Shown: one piece after another, positions 8,956-18,323 of the stretch | How positions within the stretch are numbered: the stretch's first letter is position 1 | Layout of the letters: the number at the start of each line of letters is the position of its first letter | Assembly (NCBI GenBank): GCA_944389885.1 | Contig: CALXNZ010000003.1 | Coordinates: forward strand, 1-64,000 | Source: an uncultured Opitutales bacterium | Lineage (GTDB): Bacteria > Verrucomicrobiota > Verrucomicrobiia > Opitutales > Intestinicryptomonadaceae | Length of the DNA: 64,000 nucleotides | Direction of reading: 5' to 3' | Made by a program: the position numbers and the translations under genes | Notes under the pieces: model-generated | The model's database searches: none | Seen by the model: the letters and a program-made list of their open reading frames with translations, nothing else | Told to the model about the DNA's origin: nothing

Positions 8956-9879
8956 GTGTTAAAGTCTTTGACAGTTTTCGCGACTGTATCTTTGGCGCTT
9001 TTGACAATATGTTTAGCTCCTTCGGTTTCAAATGCCGGGGACTTTGCGGTGCCTGTTGTAGGCACTCCGGATACGGTGCGCATTTGTACTTGGAACCTGC
9101 ATAATTACAATGTCGCGCGCAGAAACGTAAACGGGAAATGGAGGGTTCATCCAAAGCCGGAGTCGGAACGCGACGCCATTTGCGATGTCCTGGCGAAGAT
9201 AAATCCAGACATTCTGCTCGTTCAAGAGATTGGAGATTCCGGATTCATGAATGATTTTCGGGCGAGGCTTGAAAAGCGTGGACTTCGGTTTGCCTTTTGC
9301 GCGGTTGGCGAGCGCAAAGTTTCGTCGAGGCTGGGTATTCTTTCAAAAATAAAGCCCGAAAAAGTTTTTGATTTTTCTGATACCCAATTCGAGATGGACG
9401 GGATTCAAAAGGCGTCTCCGCGCGGCACATTGGGATTTAAGTTTAAGGGCGCGTCCAAAGAGTGGTTCGTTTTCTGCGTGCATCTGAAAAGCAAATTTGG
9501 TGCGAAGAAGGCGGACGGCGAATTTGCCGCCTTAAGATATGCGGAAGCTTCGGCGCTCTGCTCGAGAATACGCGGGGTATGTCCGGATTCTTCCCCTCTC
9601 ATCGTCGGCGGGGACATGAACGATGTCCCGGAGAATTCAAAATTGATTGAGGCTTTCGCCATGAATTTTTTAAGGCCCTTGCCTCAACGTGATTCCTCCG
9701 GCGCGGATTTTACATACTTATGGGCGAAGAAAAATTTGAGATTTAAGTACGACCTGTTTTTCGTGAATTATTCCGCGTCCAATATTCTCGACGGGATTAC
9801 CGCCGTGGTCTTCGACGGTGAAAACCGTTCGGAATGCGACCATCGCCCGGTTTATATAGATTTCCCGATGCCGCGTTAA
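8956..9879 (+). CDS. Secreted endonuclease/exonuclease/phosphatase-fold protein
   Basis: A 307-residue protein with an N-terminal signal-like helix, then one EEP domain (DNase I/exonuclease III fold). Fold motifs visible in order are ICTWNLHNY, LLVQEIGD (metal-binding Glu), FCVHLKSK, IVGGDMNDVPE (Asp/Asn pair) and ECDHRPVYIDF (catalytic Asp-His). All active-site elements are present, so it should be an active phosphoesterase. Whether the substrate is nucleic acid or a phosphodiester lipid cannot be told. The start is GTG at 8956, eight bases after ribE. Its TAA lies within a TTAA that also supplies the stop of the convergent gene. Confidence 0.8.
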   Translation: MLKSLTVFATVSLALLTICLAPSVSNAGDFAVPVVGTPDTVRICTWNLHNYNVARRNVNGKWRVHPKPESERDAICDVLAKINPDILLVQEIGDSGFMNDFRARLEKRGLRFAFCAVGERKVSSRLGILSKIKPEKVFDFSDTQFEMDGIQKASPRGTLGFKFKGASKEWFVFCVHLKSKFGAKKADGEFAALRYAEASALCSRIRGVCPDSSPLIVGGDMNDVPENSKLIEAFAMNFLRPLPQRDSSGADFTYLWAKKNLRFKYDLFFVNYSASNILDGITAVVFDGENRSECDHRPVYIDFPMPR

Positions 9880-10718
9880 TTGGATTTTGACGCCGCTCTG
9901 TAAAATTTATTTTGGAGCATGCTTGCCAGAGAAACTATCCATATTGATAGCAATATTGCGATGAGCGTTATTACATCTAAGCATATGGAAAAATAAATAG
10001 ACGGCAATATTACATCTGTTGTGGACGAAGTGCTAAACGTTAAAATATATATTATAAATAGTATTGCGGACGTAAGAACGAAAATCCACCAGTATATAGC
10101 AAGGATAAAGTCGAATATCTTTGGTGGCTGCTTTATTATACGACGTGAAGATTTCAATAGGGAAATAGCCACTTTACACGGTGTAAAAATATTGGGTATT
10201 ATAAGAAATATGGAATAGGCGGAAAATGATGGCGTATATTTATATTCCCTGTCAAACGTAGTCGTAGTTGTTGATGTTGTGTATATCCATTTGTAGGCGA
10301 ATCTCAATGCTAACAAACCGAAGAGCGTTATCATTACACATATGGTATAATATCTCGCGGAATATTCATACGAGGCAATTTGTTCGACGATTTGGGAGGG
10401 ATAATTATTTTCGAGTATATTCTCGAAATGTTTTATCATTTCGCAATTGTGGTAAATGAGTAAAACAAATAATGCGGCGAGAGTTATTAGCGATGCCCTG
10501 AATTTAGCCGTTGCTATGCGCAATAAATTCATGGAATATTTTGCGTCTTCGGCGGCATAATCGTGGTATAGCGGAGATTCCTTTGCCGGCAGCCATTTTT
10601 TTGAGCTTTTCACCCACACCAAAGTGTCGGAACTTATGGTTTTTGAATTCAGATACCTCTGAAAGAGAGCATCCGACAATGGACCGACTTTCTCTTTGCC
10701 TTTAAGGTAATACCACAT
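9876..10718 (-). CDS. GYF_2 / DUF4328-like multi-pass membrane protein
   Basis: 280 residues. The first 50 form a GYF_2 (DUF4339) domain, with the WYYLKGKEKVGPLS opening and a later WLPAKESP. The rest holds four hydrophobic helices with a pattern recalling DUF4328 (an IPNIF..P turn and a YWWIFVL helix). Both domains are common together in membrane proteins of unknown role. The gene ends tail-to-tail with the EEP gene, sharing the TTAA stop. It has lower G+C than its neighbours and no obvious operon partner. Confidence 0.7.
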   Translation of the reverse strand: MWYYLKGKEKVGPLSDALFQRYLNSKTISSDTLVWVKSSKKWLPAKESPLYHDYAAEDAKYSMNLLRIATAKFRASLITLAALFVLLIYHNCEMIKHFENILENNYPSQIVEQIASYEYSARYYTICVMITLFGLLALRFAYKWIYTTSTTTTTFDREYKYTPSFSAYSIFLIIPNIFTPCKVAISLLKSSRRIIKQPPKIFDFILAIYWWIFVLTSAILFIIYILTFSTSSTTDVILPSIYFSICLDVITLIAILLSIWIVSLASMLQNKFYRAASKSN

Positions 10719-10801
10719 TGCTGTACAAAGGTTGGTTTTAATCGTTGTCTATATGCGCCAGGGTGTCAATCGGAAACGATGGAGATAATTATTGTGTCTG
10801 G

Positions 10802-12154
10802 TTATTTTCCTATGCAAAACTTTGAAAATATTCTATCGAGAATTTCTTCGTTGTCGGTTTTCCCGACGATTTCTCCAAGCGAGTCGAGGGCTTGTCGCAA
10901 ATCCGAAGATGGAAGCTCTGCGGGAGCTTGGGCGGCTATCAAGTTTGAAGCCGATTTTAAAGCCTGCACGGCGTCGTATAGGGCTTGGGCGTGCCTGGCG
11001 CTCACGAGTATATCGTCAGAGGCTGCGCTTATTTTTTGTTCGTCTATAAAGCTTATTATGGTTTTTTTTAAGTCTTCGAGTCCGGCGCTGGTGGCGCAGG
11101 AAATGCGCGCGCATTTAAATTGGTTAAATATTTTTTCAAATACTTCAGGCTTTGACTCCTGGAGGTCGCATTTGTTTATAGCCACTATCGTGTCGGAAGG
11201 GGAGAATTCCGCTGTGGATAACAAAGACTCGGGAGGTTGGGAAGAGTCTATTGTAAGCAGCTTTATATCGGCGTTGGAAATGCGCTCCATAGCTTTGTCT
11301 ATGCCGGCGCGTTCTATTTCGGAGGCATCGTCGCGTATTCCGGCGGTGTCTATTACGTTAAAAATGTATCCGCCCAACGACAACCTTTCTGCTATAAAAT
11401 CTCTGGTCGTTCCCGCGTATGGGCTTACTATTGCTCTCTCTTCCCCGAGCAGGGCGTTTAATAGCGAGGATTTTCCGGCGTTTGGAGCTCCCGCTATTAC
11501 CATATTTATACCCTGGTGCACAAGGGCCGAATATTTAGAGGTGTTCGCGAGATTCTCCATCTTTAGGCAGAGTTCACGCGTCTCTTTCAAGATTCTATTT
11601 TTATCTTCCGGCGGAAGATCTTCTTCGGGAAAATCTATATAGGCTTCGCATAATGCCAGTATGTCGGCCAGCTTTTGGCTCATGGAATTTATGCGTTTCC
11701 CGAGTTCTCCGGATAATTGGCGGCGGGCGGCTTTTAGCGAGCGTGCGCATCTGGCGCCTATCGTCAGGGCCACGGCCTCTGCTTGCGACAGGTCGAATTT
11801 ATCGTTTTCAAACGCCCTGCGGGTAAATTCTCCGGCCGCGGCAGCCGCGCAGCCGCGGCGCATTAAATCTTGAAGTATCAACTGCACTATAAAAGGATTT
11901 CCGTGAACCGATATTTCAAGCATATCCTCTCCGGTGTACGAATGCGGGGCCTTAAAATATGTATAGATTACATCGTCCGCTTCGTCTCCTCCCATGAGTT
12001 TATACTTGCCAAAATTGGCGGTGCGCGGGGTATTTTTCACTTTTTTCCCAAATACTTGCTCTGCTATTTCAGGGCATAAGTCTCCGCTCAGGCGGATTAC
12101 CGCTATTGCGGACTCGCCGTTGGGGGTTGAGAGGGCTGCTATGGTGCTGCTCAT
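10802..12154 (-). CDS. mnmE: tRNA modification GTPase MnmE
   Basis: Works with MnmG to install 5-carboxymethylaminomethyl groups on wobble uridines. The N-terminal folate-binding domain is followed by a helical domain with an inserted Ras-like G domain (G1 GAPNAGKSS, G2/G3 with DTAGIRDDAS, G4 NKCD). The terminal CIGK carries the conserved Cys. I start at ATG 12154, where GGAAGG lies 5 bases upstream. This gives 450 aa and the family N-terminus MSSTIAALSTP. A longer frame to 12208 would add unmatched residues. Its ATG overlaps the stop of the upstream gene (ATGA). mnmG is not in the window. Confidence 0.97.
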   Translation of the reverse strand: MSSTIAALSTPNGESAIAVIRLSGDLCPEIAEQVFGKKVKNTPRTANFGKYKLMGGDEADDVIYTYFKAPHSYTGEDMLEISVHGNPFIVQLILQDLMRRGCAAAAAGEFTRRAFENDKFDLSQAEAVALTIGARCARSLKAARRQLSGELGKRINSMSQKLADILALCEAYIDFPEEDLPPEDKNRILKETRELCLKMENLANTSKYSALVHQGINMVIAGAPNAGKSSLLNALLGEERAIVSPYAGTTRDFIAERLSLGGYIFNVIDTAGIRDDASEIERAGIDKAMERISNADIKLLTIDSSQPPESLLSTAEFSPSDTIVAINKCDLQESKPEVFEKIFNQFKCARISCATSAGLEDLKKTIISFIDEQKISAASDDILVSARHAQALYDAVQALKSASNLIAAQAPAELPSSDLRQALDSLGEIVGKTDNEEILDRIFSKFCIGK

Positions 12155-12420
12155 TTTTTCCTTCCCGACACCTTTACCGCCACAGATATCAATATTGCCG
12201 AAGCGCAAAATACCGCGCCCCCTATGGAGAGTGAATCCACATGGGCCTTAAACCGAGTGGATCCTCTCTGAGAATCAAAATCGATTTTCTGTTCGAGCTG
12301 CCAGGGTGTCATCTTGCTTTCAAAGTAGGACAGGGCTGTAAAATATGCTGCGGCTCCGAGAATAGCGCTCGCGCATATCAGGAATAATTTTTTCGTCTTT
12401 GAGATTTTAATTGAGGGCAT
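12151..12420 (-). CDS. Small two-helix membrane protein
   Basis: 89 residues with two hydrophobic helices (about 12-31 and 67-84) separated by a polar loop, and basic ends. No family recognised. It overlaps the DUF192 gene upstream by 14 bp and mnmE downstream by 4 bp (ATGA), so translation of all three is probably coupled. The tight overlaps at both ends are the main evidence that it is a real gene. Confidence 0.65.
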   Translation of the reverse strand: MPSIKISKTKKLFLICASAILGAAAYFTALSYFESKMTPWQLEQKIDFDSQRGSTRFKAHVDSLSIGGAVFCASAILISVAVKVSGRKK

Positions 12421-12913
12421 TAGAGGTTCCCTTTCTGCGGCTTATTGCCGCTCTCAAAGCGTCAATATCAAGGCTGTCTCCGGCTTTTATATTATTTTTT
12501 TTGAACCAGCCGGCATTTGTCTCCACGCAGTAAAGAATATCCGAGCGGGACGATTGTACGCTGTCGAGATTAAATGGGTATAAACTTTTTACTTCTGTAA
12601 GAAGGCCGTTTGAATCGAAGAATCCGAGGTCGAGGGGGATTTCGGTATTCTTCATCCAGAACGATGCCTTTTCCGGGCGTTCCGCCACGAAGATCATTCC
12701 AAAGTTTTCGGGAATGCTCTTTACAAACATGAGTCCGCGGGCGCGCTCCTGCGGCGTTATCATAATTTTTGCGTTTAGGACGGCCTTCCCTATTGAGATA
12801 TCGTATGTGGACGCCGATCTTTGCCCGCTTTCTTGGGGTTTGTTGCAGGCAAAAAGTCCGAAAACAATAAAAATCGCGCAAAACGCGAAAGCGAACTTTC
12901 CTGATTTTGACAT
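12407..12913 (-). CDS. DUF192 lipoprotein
   Basis: 168 residues. The signal peptide ends in a lipobox-like GLFAC, so it is probably a lipid-anchored periplasmic protein. The body matches DUF192: the GLMFVKSIPENFGMIFVA block and the SFWMKNTEIPLDLGFF block are its hallmark. It ends in the VETNAGWFKKNNIKAGD segment. The function of DUF192 is not established. It heads the three-gene minus-strand operon with mnmE. Confidence 0.88.
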   Translation of the reverse strand: MSKSGKFAFAFCAIFIVFGLFACNKPQESGQRSASTYDISIGKAVLNAKIMITPQERARGLMFVKSIPENFGMIFVAERPEKASFWMKNTEIPLDLGFFDSNGLLTEVKSLYPFNLDSVQSSRSDILYCVETNAGWFKKNNIKAGDSLDIDALRAAISRRKGTSNALN

Positions 12914-12967
12914 TTGACTTAATCTGCAAGCGATACGAAAATTAGCAACAATTTTTTTCTGATTGAA

Positions 12968-14101
12968 ATGAAAGCCATTACATTACTGTACGGAGACACG
13001 CGTTCAAATTCCGACATGCTTTATTTGGGCGGAATCCACATACACGACCCCTTCTTTTGTTTTGAGTCCAATGGAAAGGCTTACGCTTTGCTGAATCCGC
13101 TTGAAATTGGAAGAGCCAGAAAAAGCTCGAAGTTCGACGGAATTTTTGACTCGCATAGGATATTAGATACTTTGCCGCAACGCCGTCGTTTGAGCGGAGA
13201 CGATTGCGACGCCGTTTGCGCTTTATTGAAATCGGAGTTTAAGGCGAGGCGCCTGCGCTTGGCTTATAATTTTCCTCTGTACTATGCCGATCGCCTTTCG
13301 GAAGCTAGGTTCGATTTGGAGATATTGCCTCCAGGCGAATTGTTGTTTCCGCGCAGGGAGGTAAAGAGTAAGTGGGAGGAAAAGCAAATACGGAGGGCTA
13401 ATGTTGCCGCTGAAGCGGCATTCTTTATGGTCGAAGAAATGCTGAGGAGATCTAAAATATCCGGCGGCAAAATTCTTTTTGACGGAGAGATTCTCACCAG
13501 CGAAATGTTGATTCGCGAGATAGAGAAAACCGCAATCGCCTTTGGCGCAGATGCAATGGATACCATTGCGGCTTCCGGGGCGCAGGCTTGCGATCCCCAT
13601 TGCGCCGGGCACGGTCCGATAGCGCCCAATTCCCTAATAGTGGTGGACATATTTCCGAGAATGCGGGATAGCGGTTATTATGGGGATATGACGCGCACAT
13701 TCCTAAAGGGGATTCCGAGCGAAGCCCAGATGAATCTCGTGGAAACAGTGAAAGAGGCCCAGCAGGCGGCTATTTCAAATCTCAAAGCGGGTGTCGATGC
13801 GGCGTCGGTTCACTCGAAGGTATGCGAATTTTTTGATGGGCGCGGCTATAAAACGGGACATACTGCAAAGGGATATTTCGGATTTTTCCATTCTACAGGG
13901 CATGGTGTGGGATTGGACATACACGAGACTCCGCGAATCGGGCGAGCAAATGTAAAGCTTGAATCCGGAAATGTTGTGACGGTTGAGCCGGGGCTATACT
14001 ATCCCGAAATAGGCGGTTGCAGAATAGAGGACACCGTAATGCTTTGCAAAAAATCGGCAAAATTGCTTTCAAACTATCATTACGAATGGATAATAGAATG
14101 A
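12968..14101 (+). CDS. M24-family metallopeptidase (Xaa-Pro aminopeptidase-like)
   Basis: A cytosolic aminopeptidase of the pita-bread fold, 377 residues. The N-terminal 120 residues form the creatinase-like domain. The catalytic domain carries all five metal ligands: D227 (VVDIFP), D240 (YYGDMTRTF), H312 (HSTGHGVG), E340 (TVEPGLYYP) and E354 (CRIEDTVM). This fits proline-specific or general M24 peptidases rather than methionine aminopeptidase, because of the extra N-terminal domain. It opens a run of thirteen tightly packed genes and overlaps the next by 4 bp. Confidence 0.9.
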   Translation: MKAITLLYGDTRSNSDMLYLGGIHIHDPFFCFESNGKAYALLNPLEIGRARKSSKFDGIFDSHRILDTLPQRRRLSGDDCDAVCALLKSEFKARRLRLAYNFPLYYADRLSEARFDLEILPPGELLFPRREVKSKWEEKQIRRANVAAEAAFFMVEEMLRRSKISGGKILFDGEILTSEMLIREIEKTAIAFGADAMDTIAASGAQACDPHCAGHGPIAPNSLIVVDIFPRMRDSGYYGDMTRTFLKGIPSEAQMNLVETVKEAQQAAISNLKAGVDAASVHSKVCEFFDGRGYKTGHTAKGYFGFFHSTGHGVGLDIHETPRIGRANVKLESGNVVTVEPGLYYPEIGGCRIEDTVMLCKKSAKLLSNYHYEWIIE

Positions 14102-15525
14102 ATATGAAATCGCTTTTCTTTATTTTTGCGCTGTTCTTTGCGGCAAATCTTTGGCCTGCTGTCTCGGAGGAACTCTTTGAGGATAGGGCAAAATGCGTGG
14201 TTTACATAAAATATGCTATAAACTTTGAGGAGGAAAAGCGGATGTGCCATATTAACGGCACTCTTGTAAACGACGACGGCCTAATAGTAGTTTCCGCAGG
14301 AGACATACCAATGATCCAGTTGGATATGTTGTCGGATTTTAAAGTGTACGTAAAGGGCGGGGATATAAACGGATATCCGGCAGACTATTTGGGGGCGGAA
14401 AGCTTTTCAAACGCCCATTTCCTCAAATTGCGCAAGCCTTTTCCCGAAGGATTAAAGCCATTGTCCAAATTCCCGCGGGCCGATTTTAAAGTTTCGGATA
14501 AAGTATGGGGAATAAAGATAATGTGCGAAGACAATGAGGCATATTATCCAATATATTTGGAAAACTATATAAGTTTTGCGGAAAAGCGCTATGACGGCAA
14601 AATATCTTCCGTAGATTGCGCTCCAATGAAATTTGGCAATACGCAGGATTCTGTGACCGCCCTTGGCGCTCCGGTTTTTAACTCCGACGGGGCGGTAGTC
14701 GGATTTGGGTGGGGCGAGACTCATTTGGGATATTCGCTATTTTCTCCAAAGGGCGATAGGATTCAGGTAATACTTAAAGATGACGGATACAGCGCGCAGA
14801 TACTGTCCATAGAAGATTTGAATGATATCCTTGCCAACATTCCCAAAACTCCCGAAGGCGACAAACATGGCTGGGCCGGATTTATAGGGTTGAAGCCGAT
14901 AGAGCGGGGCGTTGCCGAATTTGTGGGGTTGCCTCCGGACAAATGCGCCTTTGTGGTGAGCGAGGTGATAGAAGGAAGCCCCGTTCAGAAAGCCGGAATA
15001 AAATCTGGCGATATCATTCTCGGCTGCGACGGCGAAAATTTTCCGCGCTTTAGATCCAGTTCCGCGCTTATGGATTTCTTTTCAAGGAAGATGGAACGCT
15101 CAAATCCCGGCGATAAATTTAAATTTAGAGTGGCCAGGGGCGGAGAAGCTCCAAAGGAGCTTGATGTTTCTATGGTCGCGCGGCCCAAAATATTGAGGGA
15201 AGCGGAACATTCCTACTTTAAGAGACTTGGATTCTCGATAAGAGAATTTCTGTTGGACGACGCGATAAACAGGAGAATATTCGACGGCAAGACAGACGGG
15301 GCCGTAGTTCAATATGTAAAAGACAACAGCCCCGCAAGCTCCGCGCTTCCAAACAGACTCGTTCCCGGATACATATTGAGGGAGATAAACGGCGTTCCGG
15401 TTAAAAACTATGCCGAAGCCGTTGACACCCTTAAAAAGTTTAACGACGACACCTCTATGAAAGAGCTTGTAATCCTTGCCGAGGATTTTAGCCAGACTAA
15501 GGTTGTGCGAATAAAACTCGACTGA
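14098..15525 (+). CDS. HtrA-like periplasmic protein with two PDZ domains and no catalytic triad
   Basis: 475 residues with a signal peptide (1-23). Residues 30-210 follow the trypsin-like fold of HtrA/DegP, but all three catalytic residues are missing. The His site reads SAGD (66-69), the Asp site SNAHFLKL, and the Ser site, normally GNSGGP, reads LGAPV (189-193). Two PDZ domains follow, at about 262-350 (SPVQKAGIKSGDIILG) and 385-470. It is best read as a pseudoprotease, perhaps an adaptor or sensor. The ATG at 14098 overlaps the upstream stop, and the next gene overlaps its stop by one base. This ties it to the TonB system operon. Confidence 0.8.
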   Translation: MNMKSLFFIFALFFAANLWPAVSEELFEDRAKCVVYIKYAINFEEEKRMCHINGTLVNDDGLIVVSAGDIPMIQLDMLSDFKVYVKGGDINGYPADYLGAESFSNAHFLKLRKPFPEGLKPLSKFPRADFKVSDKVWGIKIMCEDNEAYYPIYLENYISFAEKRYDGKISSVDCAPMKFGNTQDSVTALGAPVFNSDGAVVGFGWGETHLGYSLFSPKGDRIQVILKDDGYSAQILSIEDLNDILANIPKTPEGDKHGWAGFIGLKPIERGVAEFVGLPPDKCAFVVSEVIEGSPVQKAGIKSGDIILGCDGENFPRFRSSSALMDFFSRKMERSNPGDKFKFRVARGGEAPKELDVSMVARPKILREAEHSYFKRLGFSIREFLLDDAINRRIFDGKTDGAVVQYVKDNSPASSALPNRLVPGYILREINGVPVKNYAEAVDTLKKFNDDTSMKELVILAEDFSQTKVVRIKLD

Positions 15526-16124
15526 TGAAGCGGATAATTTTTGTTTTTTTGTTTGTTGGCTTAAGCCTTCTTGCGGCGCGGGAAGAGTCCGCGTCGGATA
15601 TCGACGCTGTTTTGAGTTCCGCGGCAAGTCTTGAAATTAAGACCGCCGCTCTCGCTGCGGATTCCGAGTCTGAGATCGCAAGACTCAAATCCGTGCGGGA
15701 TTCGTACAGGCGCATGTGTTCGGAACTTGAAAAGAAATTGGCGGATTTAAATAAAGACAACGCTAAAACTTCCGAAATTTTAAGCTCTATCGGGGCGAGG
15801 CTCTCGGAGGATTCAAAGGCCTTTAAGTCTCTCGGAGAATGGATAGACGCAACTTGTAAAAAGCTTGAGTCGGATGCGACAGCTTCTCCTATATTGTCGC
15901 GCCTGAAAATATCGTTTGATTATTCCGCTCCCATTGAAACTCGTTATGCCCTCCTCTTATCTGCAATGCGCGCTCTTATCGAGGAAGATGGCAGGATATT
16001 GCGCTCTGGTGAAACTGTGGAGTCGGGACTTTGGGTCAAAATACGCGCGAAGTCCGACTCCGATATTCCCTTCGGCGAAGTGTTGAGAAATAAGCCGCCT
16101 TTGGAATTGGAGGCGAAAAAATGA
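15525..16124 (+). CDS. Short DUF3450-like periplasmic coiled-coil protein
   Basis: 199 residues with a signal peptide (1-18). A long coiled coil runs through about 25-110 (repeats around SVRDSYRRMCSELEKKLADL). It is followed by a compact domain with ETRYALLLSAMRALIEEDGR. This layout and its place directly before a duplicated ExbB gene match DUF3450, a component of type-2 TonB systems. It is shorter than the roughly 250 residues usual for that family. The assignment leans on gene order. Confidence 0.65.
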   Translation: MKRIIFVFLFVGLSLLAAREESASDIDAVLSSAASLEIKTAALAADSESEIARLKSVRDSYRRMCSELEKKLADLNKDNAKTSEILSSIGARLSEDSKAFKSLGEWIDATCKKLESDATASPILSRLKISFDYSAPIETRYALLLSAMRALIEEDGRILRSGETVESGLWVKIRAKSDSDIPFGEVLRNKPPLELEAKK

Positions 16125-17380
16125 AAGCAACGGCCTGCGTCATTCTTATGTGCGTTTGCGCTTTTCACGTTTTTGCTTCCACGGCAACCGATATTGCCGC
16201 GTCGCAAAATCGAAAGGCTCATGATAGATATGTGGAAGTCTCCAAAAAGGCCGATTCGGAAAGGGCGGCTCTCTTGGGGGAAATTGAAACATTGCGCCTA
16301 AGACTCTCCGATTTGAGCGGAAAATTACGTTCGGCCAGGGACGAATCCGCAAATATTATGGCCTGCGATAAGAAGCTCGATTTTAATTCCAGAATATCGA
16401 GACGCATTTGCGCCGATGCTTCGGCGGCGGCGCCTGCCCTTAAAGCTCCCATTATGCCGACTGGCGAAGAGGCCGCGGCATTTGCAAAGTCGGCTTTTAT
16501 GGAGTTGGCCCGCGAGCTCTTTGAGCCTGATGCCCCGCGGGTTTCGAGCGCGAGGATTTCCGCCAATGAGACTGTGGAGGGCAGGTCATTTAGAATAGGC
16601 TCCACGACTTATTTCGTCTCCGAGAATTGCTGCGGCTTTATGCTCGCCGACGGAAGGCTTTATGGACGCGCTTTCTCAGATGATATTGACGCCTTCTGCA
16701 ATGGTAAGTCTAAGGTGCTGCCGCTTGATGCCACAGGGGGAACTCTGGCGGAAACCGAGACTCTTGCGCGCGGATTTTCCGAAGATATGCGCAGAGGTGG
16801 AATCTGGATGTGGCCCATAATGTTTTTTGGATTTTTGTCTATAATTATATGCGCCCTGAAAATCGCGCGATTCTCCCGTATAAAGAGGGCTCCGAAAGAC
16901 GCTCTCGCAAAGATATTCGAGAGCTTGGATAGGGGAGATGAGCCCCATGCCCTGAAATACGTCGAGAAATTGGGATTCCCGTATGCCGGGTTCCTCTCTT
17001 CCCTGATAAAGTCGCGCAATTTAAATTCTGGAATGTTGGAGGAGGTATCGTACGAATACATGCTTGTGGCGGGGGAAAAGCTTTTCGGAAAGCTGTCGGT
17101 TCTTTCGGTCACCGCCGCTGTCGCGCCTCTATTTGGATTGCTTGGAACAGTGACGGGCATAATCAAGACATTTGGAGATTTGTCGGCGGTGGGCGCCCAG
17201 CATGCCAGACTGATAAGTTCCGGGATAAGCGAGGCTCTTATCACAACGGAATACGGCCTTATAGTTGCCATTCCGGCGTTTGTGGCCCACGCTCTGCTAT
17301 CAAGGAGGGCGAAATCGGTATTGGCGGATATGGAAAAACTTGCGGCAGGATTCATAGGCAGGAATTCCAACGGTAAATGA
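16121..17380 (+). CDS. exbB: ExbB/TolQ-type proton channel with long periplasmic N-terminus (TtpC-like)
   Basis: 419 residues. A signal-like helix (1-19) and a coiled-coil periplasmic region (20-220) precede the MotA/TolQ/ExbB channel domain. Its helices begin near WMWPIMFFGFLSIII (about 228), and the VAPLFGLLGTVTGIIKTF block and LITTEYGLIVAIPAF block are both present. The extended N-terminus marks the TtpC-like class found in TonB2 systems. It should harvest proton motive force with ExbD and TonB. It overlaps both neighbours by 4 bp. Confidence 0.9.
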   Translation: MKATACVILMCVCAFHVFASTATDIAASQNRKAHDRYVEVSKKADSERAALLGEIETLRLRLSDLSGKLRSARDESANIMACDKKLDFNSRISRRICADASAAAPALKAPIMPTGEEAAAFAKSAFMELARELFEPDAPRVSSARISANETVEGRSFRIGSTTYFVSENCCGFMLADGRLYGRAFSDDIDAFCNGKSKVLPLDATGGTLAETETLARGFSEDMRRGGIWMWPIMFFGFLSIIICALKIARFSRIKRAPKDALAKIFESLDRGDEPHALKYVEKLGFPYAGFLSSLIKSRNLNSGMLEEVSYEYMLVAGEKLFGKLSVLSVTAAVAPLFGLLGTVTGIIKTFGDLSAVGAQHARLISSGISEALITTEYGLIVAIPAFVAHALLSRRAKSVLADMEKLAAGFIGRNSNGK

Positions 17381-17919
17381 CAACAGACTTCATAGACACT
17401 TTTGCGCGGACTTTTGAAGCGGGCGGAATGCTAATGTATCCGCTTGCGGCTCTGGCTTTCTATCTGTATTTTTCGGGTTTCAACATATTGTTTTCAATGC
17501 GCAGGTGGAATTTCATTTGCGGTTCTACAACCAGATTTGCGGAGGCATATTCTGATTTCTTGAGATCTAATTCCATAGGGGAAGATGGCGATATCAAAAA
17601 AAATTTTTCCCTCCTGAGATTAAAACTTTTGAGCGGTATGGCCGCGAGGCTTTCAACCCTAAAAATATTGTCGTCGGTTGCGCCGCTTTTGGGATTGCTT
17701 GGCACGGTTTGCGGAATGTGCCTGAGCATTGCCTCCACGGGGACATCGCCGGCCGGCATCGCCGACGGCATATCGGCGGCGCTGATTACCACGCAGGCGG
17801 GATTGGTCGTTGCCATTCCCGCATGGATAATAACCATGTGCGCGTCGGCCCAGACCCAGACTTTATTGATAAGTCTCGCCCGCCGCGAAGCCGAACTTAT
17901 AAGGGGGAATGGTATATGA
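17377..17919 (+). CDS. exbB: Second ExbB-type proton channel subunit
   Basis: 180 residues, the short form. The first helix is at about 18-40, and the core VAPLLGLLGTVCGMCLSI and LITTQAGLVVAIPAW blocks align with those of the preceding gene. The tandem of a long and a short ExbB is typical of type-2 TonB systems. It lacks a signal peptide. Overlap with exbD is the 4-bp ATGA. Confidence 0.93.
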   Translation: MTTDFIDTFARTFEAGGMLMYPLAALAFYLYFSGFNILFSMRRWNFICGSTTRFAEAYSDFLRSNSIGEDGDIKKNFSLLRLKLLSGMAARLSTLKILSSVAPLLGLLGTVCGMCLSIASTGTSPAGIADGISAALITTQAGLVVAIPAWIITMCASAQTQTLLISLARREAELIRGNGI

Positions 17920-18323
17920 GCCTGCGCAGACCCAGATTTGACGAGGAAGAGCCGGCGCAGGCTATAAATATTTCGCCGCTAATAGACGTCATATTCATAT
18001 TGCTGATATTTTTTATAGTCACAATGGAGTTTGCCGATGGTGTTAATTTGCGCATAGATGTTCCGGGTACGGCTCAAAAAACTCCGCCTAAAGATTCGCA
18101 TATTATAGTTGCGATATCTTCCGACGGGAGAATCCTCTTTGAGGGGGAGGATATGTCTCTTGAGCAGCTTACAGCAGAGTTAAAATCGCGCATTTCCGCA
18201 AGGCGCGCGGCAGTGCTGTTGAGGGCCGATTCGAGCGTTCCGGTGAGCAGACTTGTGCAGGTGATGGATTCCGCCAAGGCCGCCGGCGCGGACGAAATCT
18301 ATGTTGCGGCAAAAACAAAATGA
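17916..18323 (+). CDS. exbD: ExbD-type biopolymer transport protein
   Basis: 135 residues with a short cytosolic N-terminus. One membrane helix contains the conserved proton-path Asp (INISPLIDVIFILLIFFIV, at about 20-38). The periplasmic domain carries the VALRADSSVPV-like strand (here VLLRADSSVPVSRLVQVM). I start at the ATG at 17916, which overlaps the upstream stop. The reading frame is open further upstream, but those residues are unlike ExbD. Confidence 0.96.
   Translation: MSLRRPRFDEEEPAQAINISPLIDVIFILLIFFIVTMEFADGVNLRIDVPGTAQKTPPKDSHIIVAISSDGRILFEGEDMSLEQLTAELKSRISARRAAVLLRADSSVPVSRLVQVMDSAKAAGADEIYVAAKTK

Noticed and set aside
8297-9154. 285-residue minus-strand frame opposite ribE and the EEP gene
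   Set aside because: It spans two genes with clear motifs on the other strand, and its sequence has no recognisable domain.
10779-11642. 287-residue plus-strand frame opposite mnmE
   Set aside because: It runs antisense to the well-supported mnmE, is Ser/Ile/Ala rich in the way of reverse-frame translation, and shows no family resemblance or ribosome-binding site.
16660-17370. 236-residue minus-strand frame opposite the long exbB
   Set aside because: Shadow of the conserved ExbB domain.
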